From Mimachlamys varia (lineage: Eukaryota > Mollusca > Bivalvia > Pectinida > Pectinidae), in contig OX392527.1 in the NCBI GenBank assembly GCA_947623455.1, positions 31,798,201 through 31,862,200 on the forward strand: a DNA stretch of 64,000 bases, written 5' to 3'. Below, piece after piece: positions 47,722-60,892 of this stretch. The stretch's first letter is position 1. The number at the start of each line of letters is the position of its first letter. The notes below the pieces were generated by a model. The model was not told the origin of the DNA and did no database searches. It saw nothing but the letters and a program-made list of their open reading frames with translations. A program made the position numbers and the translations under genes.

Positions 47722-50018
47722 CTGTGAACACAGCAGCCAAACTTACAAGTTAAAATGCAATATAATGTTAAAATGTTCAATGAATAATAAAAAGTCTGAA
47801 ACAATAATAAACGTGTTGAATTCCTTTTTATGCAAGCGCACAGCATGATTTTGTTGGTAATGTAAGTAGATAAGAAGGGGTAATGGAAATACAATTCATT
47901 ACTTAAATATCCAGTTGTCTTAACATTTTTAATTTCCGTCTTTTTGAGTTTTATATTTTCCGTTCGCACAAAGCAATCTAATAGATGGAACAGTGCGTAA
48001 TCGCGTACTAATTGGCAAAAAGCGAATTATAATCTCAGTAGTAATCAGAGCTAAAAGCAAGATTTTAAAATGGTTTATTTTATTGATGGAAAATGCCGCC
48101 CAGTCAACACTGTCTTTTCCTTCTACGAGCGAGAACAATTTGTAAGTTGAATGTGTTATATGTTATGCAAGCAATCTCTGGGAGAATTTATATGTTGTCA
48201 TCATAGAAACCTAGCGACAGCTAGCAGATGCTACTACTCATTCAGCTCCTGTTCTTACAAATTGAGAAAATCGTTGCTACTGGACACTAGGCACCGTTTA
48301 AAGTGCATGAACTGCGGCGGAAGGTGCGAAAACGGATGACTGTTGCTCAGGATGACTTTAACAGGCGATTTCATCACTCAATGATTTCTTTTCAAATTAT
48401 GACACAGTTTTATTACATTCGTGTTGGCAGTTAGACATAAACAATATTATATTGAAAAAATCTCAAATATCTGTTATTTTCTCTTTCTTTTCAATTTTTT
48501 TTTATATTTATCTTGTGTATTTTCGTCATTGCACCGTCAAACCTGACAAGGACTTGCGATATGATCAGTATTTGTTGTGTATGTTTATATTGGGAACTAT
48601 AATATCGTTCTGTGTTGTATGAATACGATGTAATGTCTTCGCTTGGCTATGAATGTCGGAAGGAGTAAAAACACGTCTTTCTCGTTCAATATTGGTTCAT
48701 TTTCTATCCCGCGAAATCACAATATATCCTCCTTTTTGGAGAGTTCTACATTTACATCCAGATGACAGATTATCTCCCTTAGACTATCATTCTCTCTCTC
48801 ACCCATCATATACCATACATACAACAACGATACTAACTGTTTTGTGTTGCTGTCCCACTAATGACATAGCCTCCATAACAACCATCTAGTGACAATGGAA
48901 TGTAAATATATCATTATGTGTCGCAGCAATGGGAACACGTCTGCAGTGTGTTTAGATAAAATTATCTTATTAGAAAATCATTTACCTGTACGTACAATTT
49001 TAATAAACGCAACATTTTTATTGTTGAAATTTGCCAAAAAAGTAAAAGACTTCAGACGATTCAATAGGCGACTAAATGATAGGTCTCATTTTACAGCCTT
49101 ATGATAATGAATAACATCTTTAACTTTTTCGAAGTCCACGAGCTTGATAATACAACTTGGGTGTTATGAAATGGCTTCTCTTTTAAAATCTCGTAATTGT
49201 GCTCCGCCACATGCATTACGTCAAATTCAAGTGACAAGTCTATATAATGTATCATGTATGCTGTCAAATTAAAAGTCTTTAAGCTCTTTATTCTTCCCTG
49301 ATGAATGATCGCGTTTGTATAATCTATGTGTTACCATGTGTTACTCTGCCATCAATCCAAGGTAAAGGTATCCGCTTTACACGTAGGTTACAGGTACAGG
49401 GTAAAGGGGAGACAATCTAAACAACCCTATTGATTCTGACCAACAACCAGTACAATCAACGGATCCCTCTGTTTAATATGATAATTCATGGAATGCATTT
49501 ATTTTGATTTTATATAATTTCCCTCTTTTAGGTGATATAGGAATAATCTTACAAAATAACAAGTGTTTGACTTCAATAAAACAGATTTTAAAAAAATCTT
49601 CAATTTGATTGAAATATATAAATCAACGCTTGTACTTCACGTAAAAGTATATTTGATTTTGAAGAAATATAACCATCTCGGCAAAGCTTCGGGCTAGATA
49701 TTTCACAATATGACAACTTTGAGATAGAAATATGAAATTCTCGGACCAAAGTTGATAAGTGGGAATTCCTACCAATAGTTATTTGTCATCACAACTCAAC
49801 AATGCTTAAATACCACGTAAACAATCCAATGACATGTACTCTCAACATTACATCAGATACATGGCGGTGTCAATAGACTTAACAACAAGACAAACAGATA
49901 AGAAAATAATTACAGTGTGCGCAGCGACATGTTTATTATCCAAATGGGGCCCACAAATGCGCCATTACATAGTTTATCGACAAAAACGCAACTGTTTTAG
50001 ATGTTATCAAAGTTATCT
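47722..50018. other. Unannotated stretch 5' of the thioesterase-like exon
   Basis: Either a 5' intron or the promoter region of the thioesterase-like gene. I searched for a phase-1 donor exon on the minus strand and found none convincing. Open frames at 48151-48339, 48653-49104 and elsewhere have no support. Confidence 0.35.
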
Positions 50019-50207
50019 AGCTATAACATTGAGGGTATGCTTACCTTAAACAGTCCAGTGTGGGTGGTTGATACACTGACAAGCTATAACATTGAGGGTA
50101 TGCTTACCTTATACCATGCAGTGTGGGTGGTTGATACACTGACAAGCTATAACATTGAGGGTATGCTTACCTTAAACTGTGCAGTGTGGGTGGTTGATAC
50201 ACTGACG
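50019..50207 (+). repeat. Tandem repeat, 63-bp unit, three copies
   Basis: 'GCTATAACATTGAGGGTATG' followed by 'CTTACCTTA' and 'CAGTGTGGGTGGTTGATACA' repeats three times at 63-bp spacing. The unit is a multiple of three, so one frame reads SYNIEGMLTL...VWVVDTLT three times; there is no other evidence for a protein. Confidence 0.9.
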
Positions 50208-50311
50208 TGCTACGTTATCACAAAAATGTGTCACCGGAGTGATGGTTGTCGTACACCATCGACCTATCGAGAAAGCTCGCAACCTAAAGCCAGTAATACA
50301 TTGATATAAAC

Positions 50312-50327
50312 GGGGGGGGGGGGGGGG
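50312..50327 (+). repeat. Homopolymer G run
   Basis: Sixteen consecutive G residues, like the run at 11364. Confidence 0.85.
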
Positions 50328-51044
50328 TACATGATAAAACTTGATAACTTAGTACACTCTAAATTAACCTCACTTGATTAACGATAATTGATCGCGAAGA
50401 AAATTAACTCGGTAATAAACTCAGACACTAGATAGGTCACTACTAGTGAAGTCCTATTTTCTGACACTATAATTCGTTATCTAGATATATACCTGTAGTG
50501 TTACCTGTCCTCAAATCTACTTTAAGCAGGCATAGTAACTCGCTCACCTGTCACACGTGTTCAACCTCCGGTTGTGGAGCAAATTCATTCCCATTGTCCT
50601 TCCAGTACGTGTTTTTGAATGTGTTAACTGTGGTCAACTTCATCATATATATTATTCTAGTCATAAACTTCACGTTGCGAGAATAATGATATATTCTTAT
50701 ATCAAGTCTTGGCTTAGTTTTTGTCATTTCTAATTGTAGCTGCCCTGTTGTTAAAATGAAAAGTGTTTTATTCTTCTTTTAATTCAAATCTGTGATTAAA
50801 GGAACAATGGGAATGCACGACAATACCGATAATCGAACCCAGTATATACACAACTCCAGACGGGCGCTCTATCAGTTGTGTTACTTTGTCAAAGACGATG
50901 ACACCGGTCCAGTTCCACGACCTCTTCTTCATTACTGCCAGTATTATTTTAACTTGTGTCATATCAGATCGAAAGCTTCTTGTTATTCCATTATGAGAGT
51001 TTTTTTTAATTCCGCGGTTTGCCATAACATTGATGGTCACAATC
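50328..51044. other. Unannotated stretch
   Basis: No gene recognised. Frames on both strands (50498-50686, 50768-51169) overlap and run into the R2 repeat. Confidence 0.35.
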
Positions 51045-51230
51045 ATATCATGCCCTGCGGGTAGGGCTTTAGAATATAGTGTACCTGCTGCCCACATTGC
51101 ATGATCGCAAGCGACTAAATTTTCCATTCTTTCCAAACAACTTTTTCCTTCTAATGTCTCCCTTGACACTACCTCACTTTTTGGTCTTTAGTTGAGCCTT
51201 CGCCCCTGTTAGGAAGGAGTTGGGTTCTGT
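51045..51230 (+). repeat. Dispersed repeat family R2, short copy
   Basis: 'GCCCTGCGGGTAGGGCTTTA', 'TAATGTCTCCCTTGACACTA' and 'GCCCCTGTTAGGAAGGAGTT' match the left third of the copy at 13190. It stops where the other copy continues, so it is truncated. Confidence 0.7.
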
Positions 51231-51459
51231 ATACATATCAAAGTCTGAAACAACGATTCATAATATCCATATATATATGCACACAACTCGTTATAAATCT
51301 GAAATTTAACCGTACCCCTTAAACGTTTGAAAAGTTTTGATAAATAACTTTGTGCAGCATCAGTAATAGTTTACTAACATAAAACATCACATACTAATGA
51401 TCATATTAAAATACGCCAGGTTTCATTACATACAAGGATAAGAAATATTTCTAAATGTG

Positions 51460-51745
51460 ACCAAGATGGCGACCGTTGAAATTTCCCATAGATTGACTGC
51501 ATCTCCGGAATCCCTGTGCCTTAAGTGTTTGTCAGTAGCCGACATTACGAAATTCTCGATAACCAAAGCAAGCCCTCGAATAACGAATCAACACATTAAA
51601 ACACCATAGGTTGAGGAAGCATGGAAGCATCAACATCTTGTTATTTATGGAGAGCACATCGTCGATTTGGCAAGGATTCAGATTGTACTCCTTGGTAAAC
51701 ACTGTAGATTTTCGTCGTATTTTTTCACAAAGCATGTCCAAATCA
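51460..51745 (-). repeat. R1-associated repeat segment
   Basis: 'CAAGATGGCGACCGTTGAAA', 'GAATAACGAATCAACACATT' and 'ACACCATAGGTTGAGGAAGC' match 54055-54240, where they adjoin a classical R1 copy. This shows that the full R1 element is longer than the common right-hand fragment. Confidence 0.65.
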
Positions 51746-53734
51746 TATGTTCATATCGTCGTCCAACGTTCTTAGTAAGAGATCGGAGACGTTATTTCAG
51801 TTTGGTATAAAGTACAGTGTATAGTAGTGTACAGGGTGGTTAATGACTTTCAAGATTAATCAGAAAACTGATGTAATCCTGAAATAGTTAACTGTAACAA
51901 AAAGTATACAACTGATTGTAACCTTAGCCTTTACATAATGAAATACATTAATGGTCTTCAAAATATTAAAAAGTAAATATTAACAAATGTTTCATTCGAA
52001 AAGTTTGTTTAAAATATATTGAATGACTTGTATTCTTTTTGTTTTGCGTTGAAATATTTATACGAATTAATACACAGACTAATCATACGATGTTGTTATT
52101 GATGTAATGATCAGGTGGTGGATTATACATCATGTTTACAAGGTATTCATCTGCTGGTGAATGACATCGCTTCTCTAGACAAAAAAAACGGATGCATTAC
52201 TTACCGGATTCCGTTAAAATATTAAACTAATGTCAAGAACTCGTGGTTATAAATATGAGAAATGTTCTCGCTTGCCTCATATTGTACAAGATGATGTAAA
52301 TTCAGTATATGTAAAGTGTGGAAACGTGGCATAAAAACCTTTGGCTATTACTTTTGAACTGAAATTGTTTGTTATGTACTGTATAGTATAATTAAAAACA
52401 AGCATAAATTAAGAATTCTACAGAAGTTGAGATGTCGCCTGTATGATAAACAACAGAAAGATTATAACGAGACAGATACAATTTATTATCATTTTTGGGC
52501 AAACTCAAATTATCTCATAAATTTTTGTTTGGACGTGGCTATTATTTGCAGTAGCATTGACCTTTATATTCGACCTTCAAACATGAAAAGCAATTTGGAG
52601 AAAGGATTTTTTGTAAAGAAGCACTGTATACAGTTTGAGTTTCATCCTGTATCTAGGAATCAAGGATAAACATATATTGCACAAACCATGCGAGCTAACG
52701 CATTTAACAAAACGCTAGCATTTTGTGAAAAATAAGATTCATGTTCATCGTGAATGGTACATCTTCTGTAATGTTGAACTATTTCGAGAACATGGATACT
52801 GCATGTTGTGTACATGGTTACTGAGTAGTGGGACACTTGAGAGTTGTAGTAGCTAATGGTCAAAGGGGAAATAACTCTTTTTGTTAATATTTACTCCCTT
52901 TACAAAGAGTATCTTAATGACTGTCCATCTTCTAAAATTTTACAATTTTCTTAAACTTTGTATCCCCTACCTGTGGTAGAGCAACCATACAGTGTTTTTT
53001 TTTTAATTTGCTACAGTATTTTAACGCATCTAGATCCCTTAACCAGTACCGCCTCCTTTTATGCTCTTTTATTCTTAACTATAATATATAGTTTAAGTAT
53101 CTAGTGCCACTTTTATTAGACTCAGCAACTGCTTGTATATATATATTTTATAGGCTTACTCTATGTGCATGTGGTGCTGGTCCGCTAGCTACCTTTTTTT
53201 TTTAAAAAATCAAAGGCATTATTAATGCAATGGACTCGCCCTGTGTGGTTTTTACAAAAAAATGTTTATCTACGTGTTATGTAATTTTACGATGATACCA
53301 ACGTACTCCAGGATCATCCTATGGATTCTCTGGACAGCCCCTGACAAAAAGGAGAGAAAAACACTCAAGACAAGACAAGACTTGGTGGGAACTCTTTTGT
53401 AATGCAAAGAAGAGAAAGATGTCGTATGTTGTACGTTGTCCGCCAAGAAAGATTATTATTACCCTCTCATACATCACGACACGTAGGAAGCTACTTGATT
53501 CAACATACAAAAGGTGTTTTCAAATAAATGTTTTTCACTAAGCATGATGCACTAAAAAGGCCCATACCGTTAAAATTAACCCATGGAAAGACAACACCGC
53601 CTCAAACACGTTTCCTTAATACAAGTATACAACTTAAATAACAACTTTTGGAACAGCTGCATACTTTTATTTCCGAGTTACACCAAACGTAGACCTTAAC
53701 GAAGGCAATATCGCAGAACAAAGATAAACATAAA
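51746..53734. other. Unannotated AT-rich stretch
   Basis: No exon pair or repeat recognised. The 80-residue frame at 52427-52669 lacks any motif or splice support. Confidence 0.35.
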
Positions 53735-54250
53735 AAATAGAGAATACCAAAGTGTCAACAGAACAATAATCCGCACTCAAAATCGATTAAACTAGAGGAA
53801 AATACGAAAACATGAAAGATCTACATGGAGACCCTCGTAAAAGTACAAGGAAATAAGATCAAGTGTTCCGGAAAAGTAAACGTCTTCTGCTTCATCGACG
53901 ACACCCGTCAGGTAAATCTTGGTCACATACAAGTAAATATCAAGTCCTCGAAATGATAACCGAGTCTTTGCCAATCACAACAAGTAAACACGCTAATGAG
54001 CATACTCAAAAACGTCAATTTTCACAAAGATACAGAATATTTTTTCAATGAGACAAAGATGGCGACCATAAAACTTGCCCATAGTTCTGATCAACATGCT
54101 TCTCTCGAGTCCCTGTGTTGTTAGTTTGTTTGTCAGCAATCGATATCGATAGCGAAAATCACAATACTTAGAGCAAGCCCATGAATAACGAATCAACTGC
54201 GACATGTAAACACCATACGTTGGAGAAGCAGGGATGTTACTATCAAGAAA
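53735..54250 (-). repeat. Dispersed repeat family R1, longest copy
   Basis: From 53735 it carries the A-rich end, 'GTGTCAACAGAACAATAATC', 'AATCGATTAAACTAGAGG', 'TACATGGAGACCCTCGTAAA' and 'AAGTGTTCCGGAAAAGTAAA'. It continues with 'CATCGACGACACCCGTCAGG' (shared with 60550) and then the GATGGCGACC segment shared with 51460. At more than 500 bp it is the best template for defining the element. Confidence 0.7.
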
Positions 54251-54889
54251 TGGAAAGCGATCGGAAAATTGTAATTGTCACGTTTATCTTACAGTTTAGT
54301 AGTAAGCTCTCTTTGCTGGTCATGAAGTATGGAAAATACCCATCGTTAACTAGTGAACCAAAAAGACGCTGTGGTCTTATTGAATTTGAAATGCAACAGG
54401 TCGATTTTGACTAGTCTTGTAATTCATATTCACTGTCGACTTCAAATAGGGCAGCGTGGATTCGGAAGTGACATGTAACAATTGAAACATGTGCTATTGA
54501 CGTTTTCTTAGCAATTTCCATTTCCGTTTGTGACATGGTATTACAGTCATGTGCATGCGATATGACTTACGACTTCACAAGAGCTCATGTTACAAGATGA
54601 GTGTGTTTCCGCTCAAACCTGCGATTTTATCAGCTATCCCATCTTATCAGTACAGTCAGTACAATACACACTCTGTAAAAAGAAATTCTTATGCAACACT
54701 CGTAGGTGACCGTTATCAAATATTTTATTAAAACGTCTATACGAGAGAGCCGGCAAATGAAACGTATCACCATACAAATTAGCCATGCACCATTCCCATC
54801 AGTCTATGTTCGCTATACTCTTGTCTCATTAATCATCTCTACGATGAAATTTAACGTAACAAGACACCATATCACAGGGCGTCAAATTT
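54251..54889. other. Unannotated stretch
   Basis: No gene or repeat recognised before the next array. Confidence 0.35.
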
Positions 54890-55880
54890 ACCAGGACAAA
54901 ATTACTACTGGGTTAACGCAGCGGTGACAAAATTACCACAGGGCCAACGTAGCGGGGACAAAATTACCACAGGGTCAACGCAGCGGTGACAATATTACCA
55001 CAGGACCACGTAGCGGTGACAAAGTTACCACAGGGCCAATGCAGCGGGGACAAAATTACCACAGGGCCAATGCAGCAGGGACAATATTACCACACGGCCA
55101 ATGCAGCGGGGACAATATTACCACACGGCCAATGCAGCGGGGACAAAGTTACCACAGGGCCAACAAAGCATGGACAAAATAACCACAGGGCCAACGTAGC
55201 TGGGGCAAAATTACCACAGGGCCAACGAAGCGGGGACAAAATTACCACAGGACTACATAGCGGGGACAAAATTACCACAAGACCACATAGCGGGGACAAA
55301 ATTACCACAGGGCCACATAGCGGGGACAAAATTACCACAGGGCCACATAGCGGGGACAAAATTACCACAGGGCCAACGTAACGGGGACAAAATTACCACA
55401 GGGCCAAAGCAGCGGGGACAAAATTACCACAGGGCCAACGCAGCGGGGACAAAATTACAACATGGCCAACGAAGCGGGGACAAAATTACCACATGGCCAA
55501 CGAAGCGGGGACAAAATTAGCACAGGGCCAAAGCGGCGAGGATAAAATTACCACAGAGTCAACGCAGCGAGGATAAAATTACCACAGGGCAACGTAGCAG
55601 GGACAAAATTACCTCAGGGCCAACGAAGCGGGGACAAATTTAGCACAGGGCCAAAGCGGCGAGGATAAAATTACCACAGAGTCAACGCAGCATAAAAAAT
55701 ACTACAGGGCAACGTAGCAGGGACAAAATAACCTCAGGGCCAATGCAGCGGGGACAAAATAACCACAGGGCCAACGCAGCGGGGATAAAATTACCACAGG
55801 GCCACATAGCGGGGACAAAATTACCGCAGGGCAACGTAGCGGGGACAAAATTACCGCAGGGCAACGTAGCGGGACAGAAA
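54890..55880. repeat. Minisatellite, 30/31-bp unit, about 32 copies
   Basis: Units read 'GGGGACAAAATTACCACAGG' then 'GCCAACGTAGC' (31 bp) or a 30-bp 'GCCACATAGC' form clustered at 55245-55375. The 30-bp block keeps frame and yields the HSGDKITTGP decapeptide repeated five times, but flanking 31-bp units break it. A block 'GGCGAGGATAAAATTACCAC' recurs at 55545 and 55657, showing segment duplication. Confidence 0.95.
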
Positions 55881-56579
55881 ACAATTCAATGCAAAGGACT
55901 TAACAAGAAAGATATCAATCCTATGTGAAAAGCAGTGTCCACTAAGCTACACAAATGGCCCCTACCAGGATGTATTGTGTACCGTGCTAAATGAGTGCCT
56001 CGCGTCGGTTTTATTTGTTTTACGTCGTATTTACAGCAAAGGTCGAACAAGGATGGTGTATGGGAGGTGAGTGTGCGTGTTGTGAACGTGTGTTTGAGGG
56101 CCGCGGTATGTCCGTGTAAGCTTCCTCACGATAGTCCAAAATTAATGCCAATTTCAAGTGCTACCACAGAAGTATACCTTCGACGGTCTCTAGTCGGTGT
56201 AACAATCTAAGGATACAGCTATCTTCCCCTCAAACACGTGAGGAATTAGGAATTAGATGTCGGCCATTACTTTTTTCGACGGAGGTAAAAGTCCCTAACA
56301 TGACCCTGATTATGTAGTTGGTAAACATCTTATATCTACATTTATCATGAAATTCAAATTACTGTAAACGTACTTAATTTGACGCAATCAAATTTTTGGC
56401 GCATTGTCAGTTTTTTTAAAATACTAGGACAATGATAAATTCGCACAACCGTGGTAATTACTACATAAGCAGAATATAAAAACTCCAATTATAGCGCAAT
56501 TATATTTTAACGCGATACTTCCAGCACGAAAAGCGCTGAAATAAAATTGCCGCCAAAATATAACTTTACAGTAATCACA
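55881..56579. other. Unannotated spacer between two minisatellites
   Basis: No exon or repeat recognised. The 71-residue frame at 55995-56210 has no support. Confidence 0.35.
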
Positions 56580-57000
56580 TTTTTGTGGTGAACAACCTGT
56601 GTCTATATCACATTTTTGTGAACAACCTGTGTCTATATTACATTTTTGTGGTGATCAACCTGTGTCTATATCACATTTTTGTGGTGAACAACTTGTGTCT
56701 ATATTACATTTTTGTGGTGAACAACCTGTGTCTATATCACATTTTTATGGTGAACAACCTGTGTCTATATTACATTTTTGTGGTGATCAACCTGTGTCTA
56801 TATCACATTTTTGTGGTGAACAACTTGTGTCTATATTACATTTTTGTGGTGAACAACCTGTGTCTATATCACATTTTTATGGTGAACAACCTGTGTCTAT
56901 ATTACATTTTTGTGGTGAACAACCTGTGTCTATATCACATTTTTGTGGTGAACAACCTGTGTCTATATTACATTTTTGTGGTGAACAACCTGTGTTTATA
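56580..57000 (+). repeat. Minisatellite, 33-bp unit, about 13 copies
   Basis: Units read 'GTGGTGAACAACCTGTGTCT' then 'ATATCACATTTTT', alternating ATATCACA and ATATTACA in a two-unit pattern. The 33-bp period keeps frame, so open frames are long without coding meaning. A 198-bp block is repeated: 56663-56860 resembles the following copies. Confidence 0.95.
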
Positions 57001-58190
57001 TCATGTTTGAGGTGGACAGCCTGTGTCTATATCATACTTGTGGTGGACAACCTGTGTCTATATCATGTTTGTGATGGACAGCCTGTGTCTATATCATGCT
57101 TGTGGTGGACAACCTGTGTCTATATCATGTTTGTGATGGACAACCTGTGTCTATATCATGTTTGTGATGGACAACCTGTGTCTATATCATGTTTGTGGTG
57201 GACAACCTGTGTCTATATCATGTTTGTGGTGGACAACAGGTGTCTATATCATGTTTGTGGTGGACAATCTGTGTCTATATCACATTTTTATGGTGAACAA
57301 CCTGTGTCTATATCACATTTTTGTGGTGGACAACCTGTGTCTATATCATGTTTGTGGTGGACAACCTGTGTCTATATCATGTTTGTGGTGGACAACAGGT
57401 GTCTATATCATGTTTGTGGTGGACAACCTGTGTCTATATCATGTTTGTGATGGACAGCCTGTGTCTATATCATGTTTGTGGTTGACAACCTGTGTCTATA
57501 TCATGTTTGTGATGGACAACCTGTGTCTATATCATGTTTGTGGTGGACAACCTGTGTCTATATCATGTTTGTAGTTGACAACCTGTGTCTATATCATGTT
57601 TGTGGTGGACAACCTGTGTCTATATCATGTTTGTGGTGGACAACCTGTGTCTATATCATGTTTGTGGTGGACAACAGGTGTCTATATCATGTTTGTGGTG
57701 GACAACCTGTGTCTATATCATGTTAGTGGTGGACAACCTGTGTCTATATCATGTTTGTGGTGGACAACCTGTGTCTATATCATGTTTGTGGTGGACAACC
57801 TGTGTCTATATCATGTTTGTGGTGGACAGCCTGTGTCTATATCATGTTTGTGGTGGACAGCCTGTGTCTATATCATGTTTGTGGTGGACAGCCTGTGTCT
57901 ATATCATGTTTGTGGTGGACAGCCTGTGTCTATATCATGTTTGTGGTGGACAGCCTTTGTCTATATCATGTTTGTGGTGGACAACCTGTGTCTATATCAT
58001 GTTTGTGGTGGACAACCTGTGTCTATATCATGTTTGTGGTGGACAACCTGTGTCTATATCATGTTTGTGGTGGACAACCTGTGTCTATATCATGTTTGTG
58101 GTGGACAACCTGTGTCTATATCATGTTTGTGGTGGACAACCTGTGTCCATATCATGTATGTGGTGGACAACCTGTGTCTATAGCATCTGA
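57000..58190 (+). repeat. Minisatellite, 31-bp unit, about 38 copies
   Basis: Units read 'GTTTGTGGTGGACAACCTGT' then 'GTCTATATCAT'. It continues directly from the 33-bp array and shares its core. Two 33-bp-type units reappear inside at 57280-57330, flanked by 31-bp units. A variant 'GACAACAGGTGTCTATAT' occurs near 57233, 57391 and 57672. No stop codon arises in several plus frames, which gives overlapping open frames up to 283 codons. They are periodicity artefacts. Confidence 0.95.
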
Positions 58191-59755
58191 TGATGTAATT
58201 TGACAGTAACTATCTGTATCCTTTATGAAACTGAACTATCCTACACAGGTGGACCTGGTGACATTAGTACGAAATATATATATATTATTTTACTTCATGA
58301 TATTCTGCAGTTGACTTTGTTAAGTTCTTAAAGAAGTATATTATCGATACTGATGATTCGGGATAAATTAATGACGTTTTACACTCGTTTCCTTGCGAAC
58401 CTGAAGATTAGAACCGCTTTGAGAAGAAGGAATTTTTCAATTGTTCTTTAAAATCTGTTTCCTCATGAGAGCTTTATTATGCACACTATTTGTATTATCA
58501 TATTAGATTTATATCGATTATGTTCCACGATTTACAGAGAAGGAATTATTTTACGCCCTATTTTGTAAAATCGACATTTGGACAGCACTTATGGACCTAC
58601 GCTTATATAGAACTTTACAGTACTTGAACGCATTGTCCATTTTCTGAACACAAAACTCAATATCAAAGAAGCACTGCTAGCCTACATACTAGTTATTTCT
58701 TTGTCTTCCAAGACCTATCTTAAGTGGAGATGCTTTGACTTGATATTGCAAAACCTTGCCAATAATTACAACACTAACCCTCGTAGGCAAATTAGTCATT
58801 TTATTTTCTGAATACATGAATATAGCTAACTAACAACATAAGCACGAGGTTAACATTTCGCCAAAAAATCAGGAGTTTGAACAAGTTTTGAGAATGACGG
58901 AAGAGGAAGAAAATACAAAAATAAGGGAAATGACAACTAAGAAATTTTGTACATTTTAAAATATATATAGTTATTTGGAGAAACGGGTTTCAAACAAATA
59001 TGGGAAAACATATATTACAAACTCTGTAATTTGGGATAATTTGGTGTCAGCATATGTTTGCAGTTTGTTCGTTACAAATACGGAGTTTATTTAGTTGTTT
59101 TTCCCCCATTTTGGGGGTTCGAACACTTGATATGAAAATATCAGCTAGCTATGTCACATTCTGATGAAAACATGCCTTTCTTGACATTGTAACCTGCGCG
59201 AGCAATAAGCAATTCGATAATTATGTTTCATGAAAAATATATCCCACAGAAATACGCAATTAACATAATTGAATTGGCAAACAGTAAGCCAATATCTGGA
59301 TGTAGCAACGATATAATTTGGTGTCATGAAATTTGGTGTGTTTTATTGTGACTTGTTCACTCTAAATACCAAATAAACTAAAACACTACCATCCCAAAAT
59401 ACCCCACAAGTACGTCACATGTAAGCATTCATTTTACGATGAAACACATATTAATATGGCACTGTTATATTGGCTTAATGGGATACTATTTGTACAGGAA
59501 TATCTATCGGATGAGGGGTTAAGATGAAAATAATTGTTCATGAACAGTTGAAGAACAGTTATATGAGTGAACAATCTATGTATTGGGCATACGTTGGCAG
59601 ATAAATATGGCATTATCTGTAATGAAAATAAACTGAAGACAGTCTTCACGGTCCCTATGATTGTTCTTTATGAAGATTATGTCCGTCCATACTTAAGCAG
59701 CCATTACTTCCATTTCTATCGCTTCCGGCGATAATTGAAACCAAAGTCCATCAAA
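58191..59755. other. Downstream flank and 3' UTR of the DUOXA-like gene
   Basis: On the minus strand this follows the DUOXA-like stop codon. It holds a candidate polyadenylation signal at 59342-59347. The rest is AT-rich without coding signal. Confidence 0.4.
59342..59347 (-). promoter_or_regulatory. Candidate polyadenylation signal of DUOXA-like gene
   Basis: AATAAA on the minus strand about 410 nt after the stop codon at 59756, the first canonical hexamer found downstream. Confidence 0.35.
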
Positions 59756-59855
59756 CTATACATTTAATGTACACAACTGAGCCTCCGCTGATAGCGAAAC
59801 TCTCTTCCGTAAATTTCTCTTGGACAACATTAACTGCCAGTTGTCTGTGACTATA
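59756..59855 (-). CDS. DUOXA-like gene, terminal exon
   Basis: A minus-strand exon follows a strong acceptor (CTGTTATTTGTTTTTGCAG) and ends in TAG at 59756-59758. Its single leading T completes the GC left by exon 60893-61050 to give Ala. It encodes IVTDNWQLMLSKRNLRKRVS followed by LSAEAQLCTLNV and stop. The segment is basic and has no membrane segment, as expected of a cytosolic C-terminal tail. Exon length (100 nt) agrees exactly with the phase. Assignment to this gene is by phase, strand and spacing, since tail sequences of the family vary. Confidence 0.65.
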
Positions 59856-60274
59856 CTGCAAAAACAAATAACAGAAAGTTACCATTTTTTACACAAGTAA
59901 AAGTAGACAAAAATAAGAGTATGATTAAAACATGTACGGTTGTTTAATAAGTGAAATAGACTATAAAATACTACTTAAGATATGATAGCTTGAACATTTA
60001 TATATCACAGGAGAAGTAAGTATCTCTACCTTGTACTCCGTCGTAAAGGTATTGTGGTTATGCTTGTTGATTCACAACATGTAGTTGAAAAGCAAATTTT
60101 GTTTCTTTAAATGAAAAATTTCAGCATGTTATTATCATATCAAAACGGCGTAAGTGATTTATCAAAATTTAATATTGTGAGTCTTACCAAAGGTGTCTTG
60201 AATCTTTACGGTGCCCTATACCCGATTAAAACTGAAAAAAAACAAAGTCACTACATGAATACACAAGGCTCATT

Positions 60275-60660
60275 GGAAAACAAAATCAAAGAATACCGAA
60301 GCGTCAACAAAACCATAATCTGAACTACAAGTCGATTCAACTGGTGGCAAATACGAACAAGAAAAGGACTAACATGGAGACCCTTGATGAGCAGACGGAC
60401 ACCTGAAGCGTACGATGTGTCCGCTATATTCAAGATCAAATTCAGACTTAAGTCTGCCCTGTAGCAGTCTAAGGATTTAAGACAAAATCTTAAACTTAAT
60501 AGTCCGTGTCATGATACTGGGGCCTGGAAGAGTATAAGCGTCGTTTGCTTCATCGACGACTCCTGCCATGTAAATCTACATCACATCCAAGTAAGTTTCA
60601 CATCTACAATGTTAAGAGCTTGGGCACCATTCTCAATCAGAACAAGTAGGCATACTAATA
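60275..60660 (-). repeat. Dispersed repeat family R1 copy in DUOXA-like intron
   Basis: 'AAAGAATACCGAAGCGTCAA', 'AACATGGAGACCCTTGATGA', then after an insertion 'TCATCGACGACTCCTGCCAT' and 'CAGAACAAGTAGGCATACTA' match the copy at 53735. About 110 bp of unrelated sequence separates the two halves. Confidence 0.65.
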
Positions 60661-60892
60661 TAAAAAAAACACATAGAACTCTAGTTACTAAAGCCACAGC
60701 GGATATAAAAACATACAATCCCACCAAGTTGACGCGTTATTTAACACCTACTGAGAAGTCGGAATATGTTGCCGTAGACATATTGTTTTTATTGGATGTT
60801 ACTAGAATAAGATGCAAAACATTTGTTTTCGTTGGCCTCTACATGGATCGATTCAGAATCAATCGTTACCGTATTATAGCCGAAGTACTTAC

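Noticed and set aside
48000..48340. Search for a first coding exon of the thioesterase-like gene on the minus strand
   Set aside because: A candidate starting MHFKRCLV with donor GTAAGA near 48260 ends in the wrong phase, so no exon is called.
50768..51169. 133-residue minus-strand frame
   Set aside because: It overlaps the truncated R2 repeat and a plus-strand frame of similar quality and has no motif.
55087..55381. HSGDKITTGP and VVILSPLCGP repeat proteins on opposite strands
   Set aside because: Both strands of the 30/31-bp minisatellite are open in this block, as expected of in-frame periodicity rather than selection.
56585..58203. Overlapping frames up to 283 residues of VDNLCLYHVCGGQPVSIS type
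   Set aside because: All arise from 33/31-bp tandem units lacking stops in several frames; the same string appears in different frames, with no splice or start support.
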